The notes: generated from the letters alone by a model not told the origin. A stretch of 64,000 nt of DNA from Serratia rubidaea (GCA_901472405.1 LR590463.1:1612001-1676000), one strand, 5' to 3'. Counted from the stretch's first letter, positions 12,446-21,687 are shown. Made by a program: numbers and translations.

Positions 12446-13375
12446 CGTGGCTGACTTCGCCGGAGACGCGGCAGATGGCGCTATTTTCCCGTTTGCCCGA
12501 CCATTTCCGCCGCCCTGACGCGCACAATGCCTGGGCCGCCGCCAATCGCGGCGGGCAGCTGACGGACTCCTTCCTTGAGGGGCCGGTCTGGCACCCTGAC
12601 GGCTACCTGTTGGTGAGCGATATCCCTTACGGCCGGATTTTCCGGGTTGATATGTCGGGCGACTGGGAGCTGCTGGTGCAGTACGACGGGGAACCCAACG
12701 GCATGAAGCTGACCGATCCCGACACGCTGATTATTACCGATTATCGGCACGGGCTGATGAAGCTGTCGCTGCAGGAAAGGCGTATCGCCCCCCTGGCTGT
12801 CGAGGCGCAACAGCGAAAGCTTCCGCGGTGTGAACGACCTGACGCCGGACTCTCAGGGCAACCTCTATTTTACCGATCAGGGTCAAACCGGCCTGCACGA
12901 TCCCACCGGCCGGGTGTACCGGCTGGGCCAGGACGGTCGTCTGGATCTGCTGCTGGATAACTGCCCCAGTCCAAACGGGCTGGTGCTCTCGCCGGACGAA
13001 AAGGTGCTGTACGTGGCGATGACGCGCGGCAACTGCGTCTGGCGGGTGCCGCTGCAGCCTGATGGTTCGGTGAGTAAAGTCGGGCAGTTTTTCACCTCTT
13101 TCGGCCCCAGCGGGCCGGACGGATTGACGGTCAATCAGCACGGCGAGCTGCTGATCGCCAACCCGGGGCTGGGCCGCGTCTGGCTGCTTAATGAGCTTGC
13201 TGAACCGATAGAAATTTTGCTCAGCCCGGCCGGGCGTTCAACCACCAATTTGTGTTTTGGCGGAGAAGGCTTCAGGCAGCTGTTTGTCACCGAGTCCGTC
13301 AGCGGCGCCATTTTGACCTGTCCGATGCGCACCCCGGGCCGCCAACTGCCGTCGCTGTCGACCGCTTTTCTCTGA
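12442..13375 (+). pseudogene. SMP-30/gluconolactonase-family lactonase, frameshifted as written
   Basis: About 310-residue six-bladed beta-propeller hydrolase of the gluconolactonase/regucalcin family. The metal-site motifs are visible: the Glu in LEGPVWHPDGYLLVSDIPYG, the Asn in GVNDLTPDSQGNLYFTDQG and NGLVLSPDEKVLYVA, and the Asp in SGPDGLTVNQHGELLIA. One extra base near 12807 shifts the frame, and the correct segment RNSESFRGVNDLTPD follows. The start overlaps the dehydrogenase stop. It probably opens a sugar-acid lactone or similar cyclic ester in this pathway. Confidence 0.87.
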
Positions 13376-13413
13376 ACACGAGCCTGCGTTAACCAAACGC
13401 AACGGAGATCGTC

Positions 13414-14766
13414 ATGACTTTGCACTCGCTACCTTCGGCTCCGGCGGCAACGCCGGACGCCGTCCCTGAGCCGCATGAGGCTATGAGTAACCGTGATTTT
13501 GCGCAGAGTGAAACCGTCGCCAGGAAAGCGTTCTGGCGCATTTTGCCCTTTATCTTTCTTTGCTACGTGGTCAGCTATCTGGATCGCACCAACGTCAGCT
13601 TTGCCGCGCTGGGCATGAATGCGGATCTGGGGATCACCGCGGAACAGTTCGGGTTTGGCGCCGGCATGTTCTTTATCGGTTATTTTTTATTTGAAGTTCC
13701 CAGCAATCTGATTATGCAAAAGGTCGGCGCGCGCATATGGATAGCCCGCATCATGATTTCCTGGGGGGTGATCTCCATGCTGACCGCCTTCGTGACCGGC
13801 CCCGTCAGTTTTACGCTGGCGCGTTTTTGTCTGGGAGTGGCCGAGGCCGGGTTTACCCCCGGCATTTACCTGTTTTTTACCTATTGGTTTCCGGGTAACT
13901 GGCGCGCCAGGATTACCGCCTCATTTCTGGTGGGGATCCCCGTCGCCAATATTATCGGCGCCCCGGTCTCCGGCGCGCTGATGCAGCTCACCGGCCATGA
14001 GCATATCCGCAACTGGCAATGGCTGCTGCTGATTGAGGGGCTGCCCGCGGTGATTCTGGGCATCATGTGCCTGTTTTACCTGCAGGATAAGCCAGAAAAG
14101 GCGGCGTGGCTGAACGCCAGGGAAAAGAGCCTGCTCAACCGGCGTCTCGACGCGGAACGCCGGCAGATCTCTGCGGCCCATGGTTCCAGCCTGCGCGATG
14201 CCGTGCGCAATCCGCTGCTTTACCTGCTGGCGATGATCAACTTCTGCGGCATTGTCGGCTCTATTGGCGTCGGGCTATGGATGCCGCAGATCATCAAACA
14301 GCTGGGCGTCAGCCACGGCGCGACGGGATACCTTACCGCAATACCTTATGTGTGCGGCGCTTTTTGCATGCTGTTTTGGGCGCGCAGGGCGAATAGGTCG
14401 CACCGCATAGGCTGGATTGCCGCTGCGCTGCTGATCGCCGCCGCGGCGTTGGTTGCCAGCGCCGTGCTGGACGATCCGCTGTATAAGATTATGGCGCTTT
14501 GCGTTACGGTCAGCGGCATTCTGTCATTTCAGGCCTCTTTCTGGGCGCTGCCGTCGGGTTTTCTCACCGGCAATGCCGCCGCCGGCGGGCTGGCGATGAT
14601 CGTCTCCATCGGCAATCTCGGCGGGTTTGTCGGGCCTTCGTTAATGGGTTATATACGCCAGTCGACCGATGGGTTTATGTGGCCGCTGTTAGTGGTCGCG
14701 CTGTTTTTATTTATCGGCGCCGTTGGCGTCTCGCTGATCAAGGATCCCTATCGGCAGCAAAAGTAA
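13414..14766 (+). CDS. MFS transporter, anion:cation symporter (ACS) type
   Basis: 450-residue, 12-TM major facilitator. After a cytoplasmic N-terminal tail come FWRILPFIFLCYVVSYLDR (the ACS signature YLDR in TM1), VSFAALGMNADLGITAEQFG and FFIGYFLFEVPSNLIMQKVG. The central loop has RKEKSLL-type basic residues and the C-terminal half ends SLIKDPYRQQK. SD GGAG precedes the ATG. It lies 38 bp after the lactonase as the last gene of the operon. ACS members such as tartrate, glucarate and phthalate carriers import organic acids; the substrate here is inferred to be the acid catabolised by this cluster. Confidence 0.92.
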   Translation: MTLHSLPSAPAATPDAVPEPHEAMSNRDFAQSETVARKAFWRILPFIFLCYVVSYLDRTNVSFAALGMNADLGITAEQFGFGAGMFFIGYFLFEVPSNLIMQKVGARIWIARIMISWGVISMLTAFVTGPVSFTLARFCLGVAEAGFTPGIYLFFTYWFPGNWRARITASFLVGIPVANIIGAPVSGALMQLTGHEHIRNWQWLLLIEGLPAVILGIMCLFYLQDKPEKAAWLNAREKSLLNRRLDAERRQISAAHGSSLRDAVRNPLLYLLAMINFCGIVGSIGVGLWMPQIIKQLGVSHGATGYLTAIPYVCGAFCMLFWARRANRSHRIGWIAAALLIAAAALVASAVLDDPLYKIMALCVTVSGILSFQASFWALPSGFLTGNAAAGGLAMIVSIGNLGGFVGPSLMGYIRQSTDGFMWPLLVVALFLFIGAVGVSLIKDPYRQQK

Positions 14767-14803
14767 GCTTGATATCTATTCCGTTTGCCGAGCGGCAGCT
14801 AAT

Positions 14804-14836
14804 GGCCTGGTGGAGCGTTCACCAGGCCTTGTTGTT
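14804..14836 (+). terminator. Rho-independent terminator after the MFS gene
   Basis: A 9-bp stem, GGCCTGGTG and CACCAGGCC, with a 7-nt loop is followed by TTGTTGTT. It ends the plus-strand catabolic operon, immediately before the 3' end of the convergent amidohydrolase. Confidence 0.75.
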
Positions 14837-14841
14837 GAGCG

Positions 14842-15777
14842 TCAGCTCTGCTCGCCGTCGTCAAAGCCGTAGAGCTGCCCGGGGTTGATCCGCAGAATGC
14901 GCTCCTGCTCGGCAGAGGACGGCGCCCAGCGGGCTAATAGGTTGAGGATGGCGGCGTCGTCGGGCTTGTGTTGCTTCACCGTCGGATGCGGCCAGTCGCT
15001 GCCCCACAATACGCGCTGTGGATTGGCCTGCACCAGCGCGGCGGCCACCAGGCCGACGTCGTGATAAGAGGGCGGGCCGACCCGGGATGTGATGTAAGGC
15101 CCCGACAGCTTTATCCAGCTATTGCCGCGCGCGATCAGGCGCAGAAGCGTGTGGAATGCCGCTGAATTAACCCCTGCCGGCTGTGGAATATGCCCCATAT
15201 GGTCGATCACCAGAGGCACGGGCAGCGCGGCAAGACGCTGCTCCAACGCGATAAACGCCTCGCCGGTCGCCACCAGCTGAATATGCCAGCCGAGCGGCGC
15301 AATGCGCGCCGCCAGCGTTTCCAGCGCGGCGAGCGGCGTACCTCCGGTCCTTAAGTTAAAACGAATGCCGCGCACGCCGGCCCGGTCCATCTGTTCAAGC
15401 CTTGCGTCGTCGATCGTGGTATCGATCACCGCCACGCTGCGGGCGTTGCCGGCGCTTTGCTGCAGGCCGGCAAGCAGCAGCCGGTTGTCGGTGCCGTAAG
15501 TGGATGGCGTAACGATCACCATCCGTTGCATGCCCAACCGGGTTTGCAGGCGCTGATAATCCGCGAGCGACGCATTGGGCGGCCGCAGGCGGGCGCCGGC
15601 GACGGCCGGGTAACGGTCATCGTAGAGGTGCATATGGCAGTCCACGCTGCCCGGCGGGATGGTGAGCGTGGGCTGTTCGTCGCCGGTGCTGAACGGCGTC
15701 TGCGCAAAGGCAGAGAACGCATGATAGGCGCCGAGCGCGCAGCCGGCCTGTAGAAAATCGCGGCGTGAAAAGGGCAT
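14842..15777 (-). CDS. Tat-exported amidohydrolase-family hydrolase (LigI-like)
   Basis: 311 residues. A twin-arginine signal, SRRDFLQAG, is followed by a hydrophobic stretch and a likely cleavage after AFA near residue 25. The mature part is an amidohydrolase TIM barrel of the 2-pyrone-4,6-dicarboxylate hydrolase group: VDCHMHLYD (HxH) near residue 47, VIDHMGHIPQP, WIKLSGPY and VLWGSDWPHPTV with the catalytic Asp. Family members hydrolyse lactones or pyrones. The Tat signal places it in the periplasm, which is unusual for this group. A terminator separates it from the upstream MFS gene. The substrate is unknown. Confidence 0.85.
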   Translation of the reverse strand: MPFSRRDFLQAGCALGAYHAFSAFAQTPFSTGDEQPTLTIPPGSVDCHMHLYDDRYPAVAGARLRPPNASLADYQRLQTRLGMQRMVIVTPSTYGTDNRLLLAGLQQSAGNARSVAVIDTTIDDARLEQMDRAGVRGIRFNLRTGGTPLAALETLAARIAPLGWHIQLVATGEAFIALEQRLAALPVPLVIDHMGHIPQPAGVNSAAFHTLLRLIARGNSWIKLSGPYITSRVGPPSYHDVGLVAAALVQANPQRVLWGSDWPHPTVKQHKPDDAAILNLLARWAPSSAEQERILRINPGQLYGFDDGEQS

Positions 15778-15806
15778 GGATGTTACTCCTGTCGTTACCG
15801 GCGGAT

Positions 15807-15838
15807 AAAAAAATAAAGCATGCCGTTGGGCATGCTTT
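15807..15838 (-). terminator. Rho-independent terminator of the second MFS gene
   Basis: On the minus strand a 10-bp stem, AAAGCATGCC and GGCATGCTTT, with a CAAC loop is followed by ATTTTTTT. It lies between the MFS stop and the amidohydrolase start. Confidence 0.85.
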
Positions 15839-15857
15839 GTGGGGAAGATTGGCTGGC

Positions 15858-17199
15858 TTATTTATTGACGGGGCTGACCGGGTTATCCAGCTTGACCTGC
15901 AGCGTCTGTTTGCGCCCCATTATCAGTACGGCCACGCCCCCTACGCCACAGAGCAGCGCCAGAGGCAGCATGGCCAGGGTATGGCTGCCGGTCTGATCGT
16001 TGATGATGCCGTAAACGTTCACCATTAACCCGCCGCCGATCAGGTTGGCCATGGCGCCGATCGCCGCCAGACCGGCCGCGGCAGTGCCGGAAGAGAGCCA
16101 GCCGGACGCCAGCGCCCAGAACGGGCCTTTCATGGAGTAGGCGCCGATCAGCACCATCGACAGTACGATCACGCTGCCCGTCAGGGAGTTCAGCAGGAAG
16201 GCGGACAGTAAGCCGCCGGCGATCAGGAACAGCGTCAGCGCGGTATGCCAACGGCGTTCGCCGCTGCGATCGGAGCTTCTGCCCCAGACGATCATCAGCA
16301 CGGAAGCCAGGCCGTAAGGAATGGCGTTGACCAGCCCGGTGCTGAAGTTATCCAGGCCGTAAGACTTCAGCAGCTGCGGCGACCAGACGCTGAGCGTGGA
16401 GCCGGCGGCGGAAGCGCCGGCATAGATCAGCGCCATCAGCCAGATGTGTTTATGGCGCAGCAGCTGCCAGAGCGAGATATGGCCGATGACTTTACGCTGG
16501 GCATTTTCTTCCGCCAGTTTGGCCTGCAGCCACTCCCGCTGCGCTTTGGTCAGCCAGTCGGCGTTTTCCGGGCGGTTGCTGAGGAAGAAAAAGGCGGCGA
16601 TGCCGAGGAAGATCGCCGGGAAGCCTTCCAGAATAAATAGCCAGTGCCATCCGCGCAGCCCCAGCCAGCCATCCAGCGACAGAATGGCGCCGGAAATCGG
16701 CGAGCCGATAAAGTTGGCCGCCGGAATCGCCACCATAAAGGTTGCAATCACGCGGGCGCGATATTTACCCGGGATCCAGTAGGTGAGATACAGGATTACG
16801 CCGGGGAAAAAGCCCGCCTCGGCCGCCCCCAGCAGGAAGCGCAGCACATAGAGCATTTCCGCGCTGGAGACGAAAGCGGTGCACACGGAAATGATGCCCC
16901 AGCTCACCATAATGCGCGAGATCCATATTTTTCGCGCCGATCTTTTGCATCGCCAGGTTGCTGGGCACTTCAAAAATAAAATAGCCGACGAAGAACAGGC
17001 TGCTCGCCAGGCCGAATACGGCCTTCGACAGCCCAAGCTCTTCGTTCATCTGCAGGGAGGCCATGCCAATATTACCGCGATCGATAATGGCGATGAGATA
17101 GCAGACGATCAGAAACGGCAGGATCCGCCAGATCACGCGCTTAACGGTCTGTTGCTCGAGATCGGGTATCGCATCCGCGTTGTGCATATTCTCAGACAT
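15858..17199 (-). pseudogene. MFS transporter, ACS type, frameshifted as written
   Basis: About 446 residues, 12-TM major facilitator related to hexuronate, galactarate and tartrate carriers. The N-terminus has VIWRILPFLIVCYLIAIIDR, then GNIGMASLQMNEELG, FVGYFIFEVPSNLAMQKIG. One extra A in an A-run near 16928 breaks the frame after KIGAK. The remainder, IWISRIMVSWGII through FFPGVILYLTYWIPGKYRAR to the C-terminus, follows in another frame. ATG 17199 follows SD GAGG. Its promoter region carries the same palindrome as the IclR-divergent promoter, so it is probably co-regulated with that operon. Confidence 0.88.
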
Positions 17200-17253
17200 T
17201 CTATTCCTCACAAAATTGTCAGGCGCTAGCCCGCGAACGAAGACAAATCTTTT

Positions 17254-17290
17254 GTTTTACTGTGTAAAACTTAAATGTACACAGTAAAAT
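17254..17290. promoter_or_regulatory. Tandem operator, promoter of the second MFS gene
   Basis: The palindrome GTTTTACTGTGTAAAAC at 17254-17270 is identical to the one at 10777-10793. A weaker partner, AATGTACACAGTAAAAT (10 of 17 matching), follows at the same 20-bp spacing at 17274-17290. It is the likely binding site of the IclR regulator encoded at 9922-10635. Confidence 0.7.
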
Positions 17291-17488
17291 TATTATCACG
17301 ACGAACGCCTTGGATTGCTCGGAAATGTAATCATCTTGAGCGACTTGTCACAAAAACGTTTCAATATCTGGTTTTTTCTGTGATGCGGCAGAAATTTCTT
17401 ACATCGAATTCGGCCATGATTCGGGTCAGGTCAGCGGGAAGGGGGCAGGCGGAAGTCGCCGGCGCGATCTTGCCGGCACTTGCGGCGG

Positions 17489-17519
17489 CGCCCCGACGGG
17501 GGAGAGGCTTGTCGGGGCG
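17489..17519 (-). terminator. Hairpin downstream of the CorA-type gene
   Basis: A 9-bp perfect stem, CGCCCCGAC and GTCGGGGCG, with a 13-nt loop lies 15 bp past the stop of the CorA-type gene. There is no T-run, so termination is only plausible. The rest of the 17291-17488 gap shows nothing recognisable. Confidence 0.45.
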
Positions 17520-17534
17520 TTGGCCCGGGGCCGG

Positions 17535-18521
17535 CTACAGCCAGCCGGCGCGCTTGAGCTTTTGGTACATCAGCGCGCAGCCGCCGACGGTGACCGCCAG
17601 CGTCGCGTGGTAGGCCCAGGGGAATTTCAGCTCCGGCATATCGGCGAAGTTCATGCCGTACAGGCTGAAAATCACCGTCGGGATGGCCAGAATCGCCCCC
17701 CAGCCGGCCAGCTTTTTCACCACTTCGTTTTGTTTCACCGTCACCAGCGCCAGATTGACGTGCATGGCGTTGGTCAGCATTTCGCGCATATCGTCGATGG
17801 TGCTGACCACCTGACGCGCATGGTCCTGCACGTCGCGCACATAGGCGCGCAGCTCCTTCGGAATCACCTCTTCATGCAGCCGGATCAGCTGGCTGCAGAT
17901 TTCATCCATCGGCTGGGCGGCGTTGCGCAGCGCCAGCAGGTGGCGCCGCAGGCCGTAGACATTTTCAATCGCGGTCTGATCGAATTCAGCGTTGAACATG
18001 CTGGCCTCCAGCCGTTCGATCAGCGTTTCAAAGCGCGCGACGATCAGCCGGTAATTGTCGACGATAAAATCCAGCACGGCGTACAGCGCAAAGCCGGGGC
18101 CGTGGCACAGCTGTTTGGGGTTTTCCTCCGCCTTGGCGCGGATCGGCGCGTAGCTGACCGACGCGCCGTGACGTACGGTGATCAGAAAGTTTTTGCCGAC
18201 GAAAAAGTGCGTTTCGCCGTACTCCACCTCGTCTTCTGCGCCGGCCATCTGCGCTGTTTTCACCACGATAAACAGCGAATCGCCGTAGGTTTCGATCTTC
18301 GGCCGCTGATGGGCGCAGAGCGCATCTTCAATCGCCAAATCGTGCAGGCCGAACTCCTGCTGAATTTTACGCATAAAGGCGTCTTCAGGCTGCCATAGCC
18401 CCAGCCAGACAAAGGTGTCCGGCTGTTTGACCACCTCGCTGATGTCGTCAATCGTGACGTCGTTCAAACGCTTGCCCGCCTTATAGGCGACGCTGTTGAC
18501 CACCATGGTTTTGCTGTCCAT
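17535..18521 (-). CDS. CorA-family divalent metal ion transporter
   Basis: 328 residues of the CorA family: a large N-terminal cytoplasmic domain, a long coiled-coil/stalk helix (about residues 150-265) and two C-terminal membrane helices. The invariant GMN motif is present in FSLYGMNFADMPELKFPWAY after the first TM, and the protein ends in a basic tail, KLKRAGWL. It is probably a magnesium or cobalt channel rather than ZntB, whose GVN-type loop differs. SD GGTGG lies before the ATG. It starts 10 nt after the acetyltransferase stop, so the two are likely co-transcribed. Confidence 0.9.
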   Translation of the reverse strand: MDSKTMVVNSVAYKAGKRLNDVTIDDISEVVKQPDTFVWLGLWQPEDAFMRKIQQEFGLHDLAIEDALCAHQRPKIETYGDSLFIVVKTAQMAGAEDEVEYGETHFFVGKNFLITVRHGASVSYAPIRAKAEENPKQLCHGPGFALYAVLDFIVDNYRLIVARFETLIERLEASMFNAEFDQTAIENVYGLRRHLLALRNAAQPMDEICSQLIRLHEEVIPKELRAYVRDVQDHARQVVSTIDDMREMLTNAMHVNLALVTVKQNEVVKKLAGWGAILAIPTVIFSLYGMNFADMPELKFPWAYHATLAVTVGGCALMYQKLKRAGWL

Positions 18522-18531
18522 TTGCCACCCG

Positions 18532-18951
18532 TTAATTCTTCAGCGTTTTGGTCAGGAAATAACACTGGTGCTCCAGCGGATAGTTTTCCAGCGTCATCTG
18601 CACCTGATAGCCCAGCTTCTGATAAAACGGCCGCGCCTGGAAACTGAAGGTGTCCACGCGGGCATAGCGACAGCCGCGCGCCATCGCCTGCTGCTCCGCC
18701 GCCAGCATCACCTGACGCCCCAGGCCGCTGCCGCGCTGGCTTTCCGCTACCCACAGCCAGTCGATACTCAGCCAGTTGCCCCAGGTGACGGCGGTCAGGC
18801 CGGCGACCACCTGGCCGTCGTCATCTTTGGCGTAGACGCTGAGCGGCTGACGCAGGCTGGTGTCGATAAACGGCCGGTTGTGCGCCATCAGCCCCTGGCG
18901 CACGGCGTCCAACGTCTCATCATTCATGGTTTCGGTTACGGTGATATTCAT
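18532..18951 (-). CDS. GNAT-family N-acetyltransferase
   Basis: 139 residues with a GNAT fold. The acetyl-CoA-binding motif A reads [20 protein letters not shown] (Q/RxxGxG/A), followed by motif [16 protein letters not shown] 18951 has SD AGGAG; an upstream in-frame start would lack one. The target is unknown; similar small GNATs act on amino-sugar, amine or peptide substrates. It is first of a two-gene unit with the CorA-type transporter. Confidence 0.85.
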   Translation of the reverse strand: MNITVTETMNDETLDAVRQGLMAHNRPFIDTSLRQPLSVYAKDDDGQVVAGLTAVTWGNWLSIDWLWVAESQRGSGLGRQVMLAAEQQAMARGCRYARVDTFSFQARPFYQKLGYQVQMTLENYPLEHQCYFLTKTLKN

Positions 18952-19071
18952 ACTTGCTCCTTGTGCTTTTCTTAACTTAACCACAGATAAAGCCAAAGAT
19001 AAACGGCCGGCCGGCGGCAGCGCGGAGAGGCTGGGCTACACTGAAAAGGCGCTGATAAATAAGGAGGATAC

Positions 19072-20187
19072 ATGCTTCGACTGACCCGAACGACATTACT
19101 CACCGGCCTGCTGCTGAGCGGCGGCCTACAGGCTGCGCCCGAGGTCACCCAGCTGCAGGAGCGGCTGGAATATCCCTGGTCGCTGGCGTTTTTACCCGCT
19201 CAGCAGGGCATGTTAATTACCGAGCGGCCCGGCCGTTTACGCCTGTGGCAGCAGGACCAAGGTCTGTCGGCGCCGATCGATGGCGTGCCGCAGGTCTATG
19301 CGCAGGGGCAGGGCGGGCTGTTGGACGTGGTATTGGCGCCGGACTTCGCCAGCAGTCGCCGGGTGTACCTCAGCTTTGCCGAAGCCGGCGACGGCGGAAA
19401 AGCCGGCACCGCGGTGGGCTACGGCCGGCTGAGCGAGGACAAACGCCGGCTGGAGGATTTCCGCGTTATCTTCCGCCAGCAGCCGAAGCTGTCGGTGGGC
19501 AACCACTTTGGCGGCAAGATGGTGTTTGACCGTCAGGGACTGCTGTTTGTCGCCCTGGGGGAAAACAACCAGCGGCCGACGGCGCAGGACCTCGACAAGC
19601 TGCAGGGCAAGGTGGTGCGCCTGACCGCCGAGGGCAAGCCGGCGCCGGGCAATCCGTTTGCCGGCCAGTCGGGCAAACGGGCGGAGATTTGGGCGTACGG
19701 CATCCGTAACCCGCAGGGGCTGGCGCTCAATCCGTGGAGCGGCGAGCTGTGGGAGCATGAGCATGGCCCGCGCGGCGGCGATGAGATCAACATTCTGCAG
19801 CCGGGGAAAAACTACGGCTGGCCGATCGCTACCTACGGCATCAACTACTCCGGGCAGCCGATTCCGGAGGCCAAAGGGCAGTTTGCCGCGGGGACGCAGG
19901 CGCCGACGCACTACTGGCAGGTATCGCCGGGCATCAGCGGCATGGCGTTTTACGATAACCCGCGCTTTAGCGGCTGGCAGCATTCGCTGTTTATCGGCGC
20001 GCTGGCGCAGAAGGCGCTGATTCGGCTGACGCTGGTGGACAATAAAATCGTGGCGGAAGAGCGGCTGCTGGAGGATCGTGGCGAGCGGATCCGTGAGGTG
20101 CGCAGCGGGCCGGACGGTTATCTGTATCTGCTAACCGATGAAAGCAACGGCAAACTGCTGCGCGTGGGCGAAGGGCAATCAGGTTAA
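19072..20187 (+). CDS. yliI: PQQ-dependent soluble aldose sugar dehydrogenase (YliI/Asd-like)
   Basis: 371 residues with a cleaved signal peptide (about 20 residues, ending LQAAPE), so periplasmic. Six-bladed propeller of the soluble glucose/aldose dehydrogenase family; the E. coli enzyme is active once loaded with PQQ. Family motifs: YPWSLAFLP near the N-terminus, GNHFGGKMVFDRQG, GIRNPQGLALNPWSGELWEH, EHGPRGGDEINIL, NYGWPIATYGINYSG. SD AAGGAGG precedes the ATG. Downstream of rimO and next to gstB, as in E. coli. Its 3' end overlaps that of convergent gstB by 9 bp. Confidence 0.93.
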   Translation: MLRLTRTTLLTGLLLSGGLQAAPEVTQLQERLEYPWSLAFLPAQQGMLITERPGRLRLWQQDQGLSAPIDGVPQVYAQGQGGLLDVVLAPDFASSRRVYLSFAEAGDGGKAGTAVGYGRLSEDKRRLEDFRVIFRQQPKLSVGNHFGGKMVFDRQGLLFVALGENNQRPTAQDLDKLQGKVVRLTAEGKPAPGNPFAGQSGKRAEIWAYGIRNPQGLALNPWSGELWEHEHGPRGGDEINILQPGKNYGWPIATYGINYSGQPIPEAKGQFAAGTQAPTHYWQVSPGISGMAFYDNPRFSGWQHSLFIGALAQKALIRLTLVDNKIVAEERLLEDRGERIREVRSGPDGYLYLLTDESNGKLLRVGEGQSG

Positions 20188-20798
20188 CGGCGTCATTACG
20201 CCGCTGCGGTAGGCCGGGCGGGCGCAGAGCTGCTGATACCAGCGTTCCATATTGGGGCGCTGTTGCCGCTCGATCGGCATTTCGAACCAGGCGTAAATAA
20301 AGCTGCCGAGCGGAATATCGCCGATGCCGAACGCCTCGCCGGAGAGATAAGGCTGCCGCCCCAGCTCCTGCTCGACGATATCAAAGCACTTTTCCAGCGA
20401 GGCGATCGCCGCTTCAATCTTCAGCATATCGCGCTGCTCTGGCAGGGTGCGCACCAGTCCCCAGAACACGGTGCGGAACGGTTCGGTCACGCTGGCGGTA
20501 TTCCAGTCCATCCATTTTTCCGCCGCCGCGCGCTGCTGCAGATCCTGCGGGTAAAACGGCGCGTCGCCGTATTTGGCCGCCAGATAGCGCACGATGGTGT
20601 TGGACTCCCACAGCACAAAGTCATCGTCCTGCAGCAGCGGCACCAGGCCGTTCGGGTTAAGCGCGCGGTACTGCTGTTCATCCACCTTGCCGTAGGCGCC
20701 GCCGGCGTTGATGTGCTGGTAGCTCAGCCCCAGCTCGGCGGCGCACCAGCGCACTTTGCGCACGTTGTTGGAATTCTCTCTGCCCAGATAGTCAGCAT
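20179..20798 (-). pseudogene. gstB: Glutathione S-transferase (GstB/YliJ-like), frameshifted near the start
   Basis: About 206-residue cytosolic GST. The proper start is ATG 20798 with SD GGAGG, giving MLTIW; then one G is missing near 20789, and GRENSNNVRKVRWCAAELGL continues in another frame. N-terminal thioredoxin-like domain: NPNGLVPLLQDDDFVLWES, with the glutathione-contacting ESNTIVRYLA. C-terminal helical domain: KWMDWNTASVTEPFR, FGIGDIPLGSFIYAWF. The position beside yliI matches E. coli gstB, which handles bromoacetate-type electrophiles. Because of the indel, a longer spurious N-terminus is also open upstream. Confidence 0.88.
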
Positions 20799-20877
20799 GG
20801 CATGCCTCCAGATAGACGGTGTCATTGAGTGCTTTATTCCTACGCCACAATCCGCCGTTTGTCACCCGGAGTTTGCG

Positions 20878-21534
20878 TTAGCGCGTCCAGCTGCACACCT
20901 CCCAGCCGTTTTGCTGCGCCAGCGCCTGAAGTTCGGCGTCAGGATTTATCACCGCCGCATGGTCGGCATACTCCAGCATCGGCCGGTCGTTCAGCGAGTC
21001 GCTGTAGGCGTACAGCTGGCCGAAACGTCGCTCGGGATGCTGCGCCAGCCACGCCTCCAGCCGGGTGACCTTACCCTGCTGATAGGTCATGGTGCCATAG
21101 GTGCGGCCGGTAAAGCGGCCGTCGTCCACCTCAACGCCGATCGCCAGCGCGCCGTCGGCGCCGAGCTGCTCGGCGATCGGCGCCACCAAATGCTCGCCGG
21201 TGGCGGAGATGACCAGAATATGGTCGCCGCGGCTGCGATGCCACTGCAGGCGCTGCTGCGCCGCGGGGTAGACGCGCGGCAGAATATCGCGGCGGATATA
21301 GCGCGCCACCCAGCCGGCGACGGTCTGGACGCTGCGCCCGGCCAGCGGCGACAGCGTGGCCTGCATATACTGCTCCATCGACAGTCGGCCCTGATAATAG
21401 TGCTGCATCAGCTGCTGCTCCTCGGTCGCCAGCTCCGCCGGCGCAAACCCCTGGGAAACCAGCCAGCGGATCCACAGGCTGGCGCTGTCTTCATTAATCA
21501 GGGTTTCATCCAGGTCGAACAGGGCTAAGTCCAT
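20878..21534 (-). CDS. HAD-superfamily phosphatase (HAD-IB, SerB-like)
   Basis: 218 residues. HAD motif I is ALFDLDETL (nucleophile Asp near residue 8), motif II is ILVISATGE (Ser/Thr), and motif III/IV is GKVTRLEAWL with YSDSLNDRPMLEYAD. The helical cap sits between motif I and II, as in the phosphoserine phosphatase-like subfamily IB. Family members dephosphorylate small phosphorylated metabolites or lipids; the substrate here is not evident. SD GGAG precedes the ATG. It lies between gstB and the transsulfuration pair and is an insertion relative to E. coli. Confidence 0.87.
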   Translation of the reverse strand: MDLALFDLDETLINEDSASLWIRWLVSQGFAPAELATEEQQLMQHYYQGRLSMEQYMQATLSPLAGRSVQTVAGWVARYIRRDILPRVYPAAQQRLQWHRSRGDHILVISATGEHLVAPIAEQLGADGALAIGVEVDDGRFTGRTYGTMTYQQGKVTRLEAWLAQHPERRFGQLYAYSDSLNDRPMLEYADHAAVINPDAELQALAQQNGWEVCSWTR

Positions 21535-21646
21535 GGTATTTTCTCCGGTCGGGTACGGTTGCGCTTCAGGATAGCGGATTCGCCGCGGGTGATAAAATTG
21601 CGCCGAGCTTAAGGAATATTGATGACGCTGGTATGACGGCCGGTAT

Positions 21647-21666
21647 CCCCGGCCGGGCGGCCGGGG
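21647..21666 (-). terminator. Strong GC hairpin after the cystathionine lyase gene
   Basis: A perfect 8-bp stem, CCCCGGCC and GGCCGGGG, with a 4-nt loop lies 21 bp past the stop of the lyase gene. It has no T-run, so it is a possible terminator only. Confidence 0.4.
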
Positions 21667-21687
21667 AGAGAGGGAAAGGGGGCAGGT

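Noticed and set aside
17535-18521. Assignment of the CorA-family protein as ZntB
   Set aside because: The GMN loop and overall sequence fit the CorA/YfjQ-type group better; ZntB of enterics differs throughout the N-terminal domain.
20799-20865. Longer N-terminus for gstB
   Set aside because: The added residues do not match any GST. A single missing G near 20789 explains why this frame appears open; ATG 20798 with GGAGG restores the normal start.
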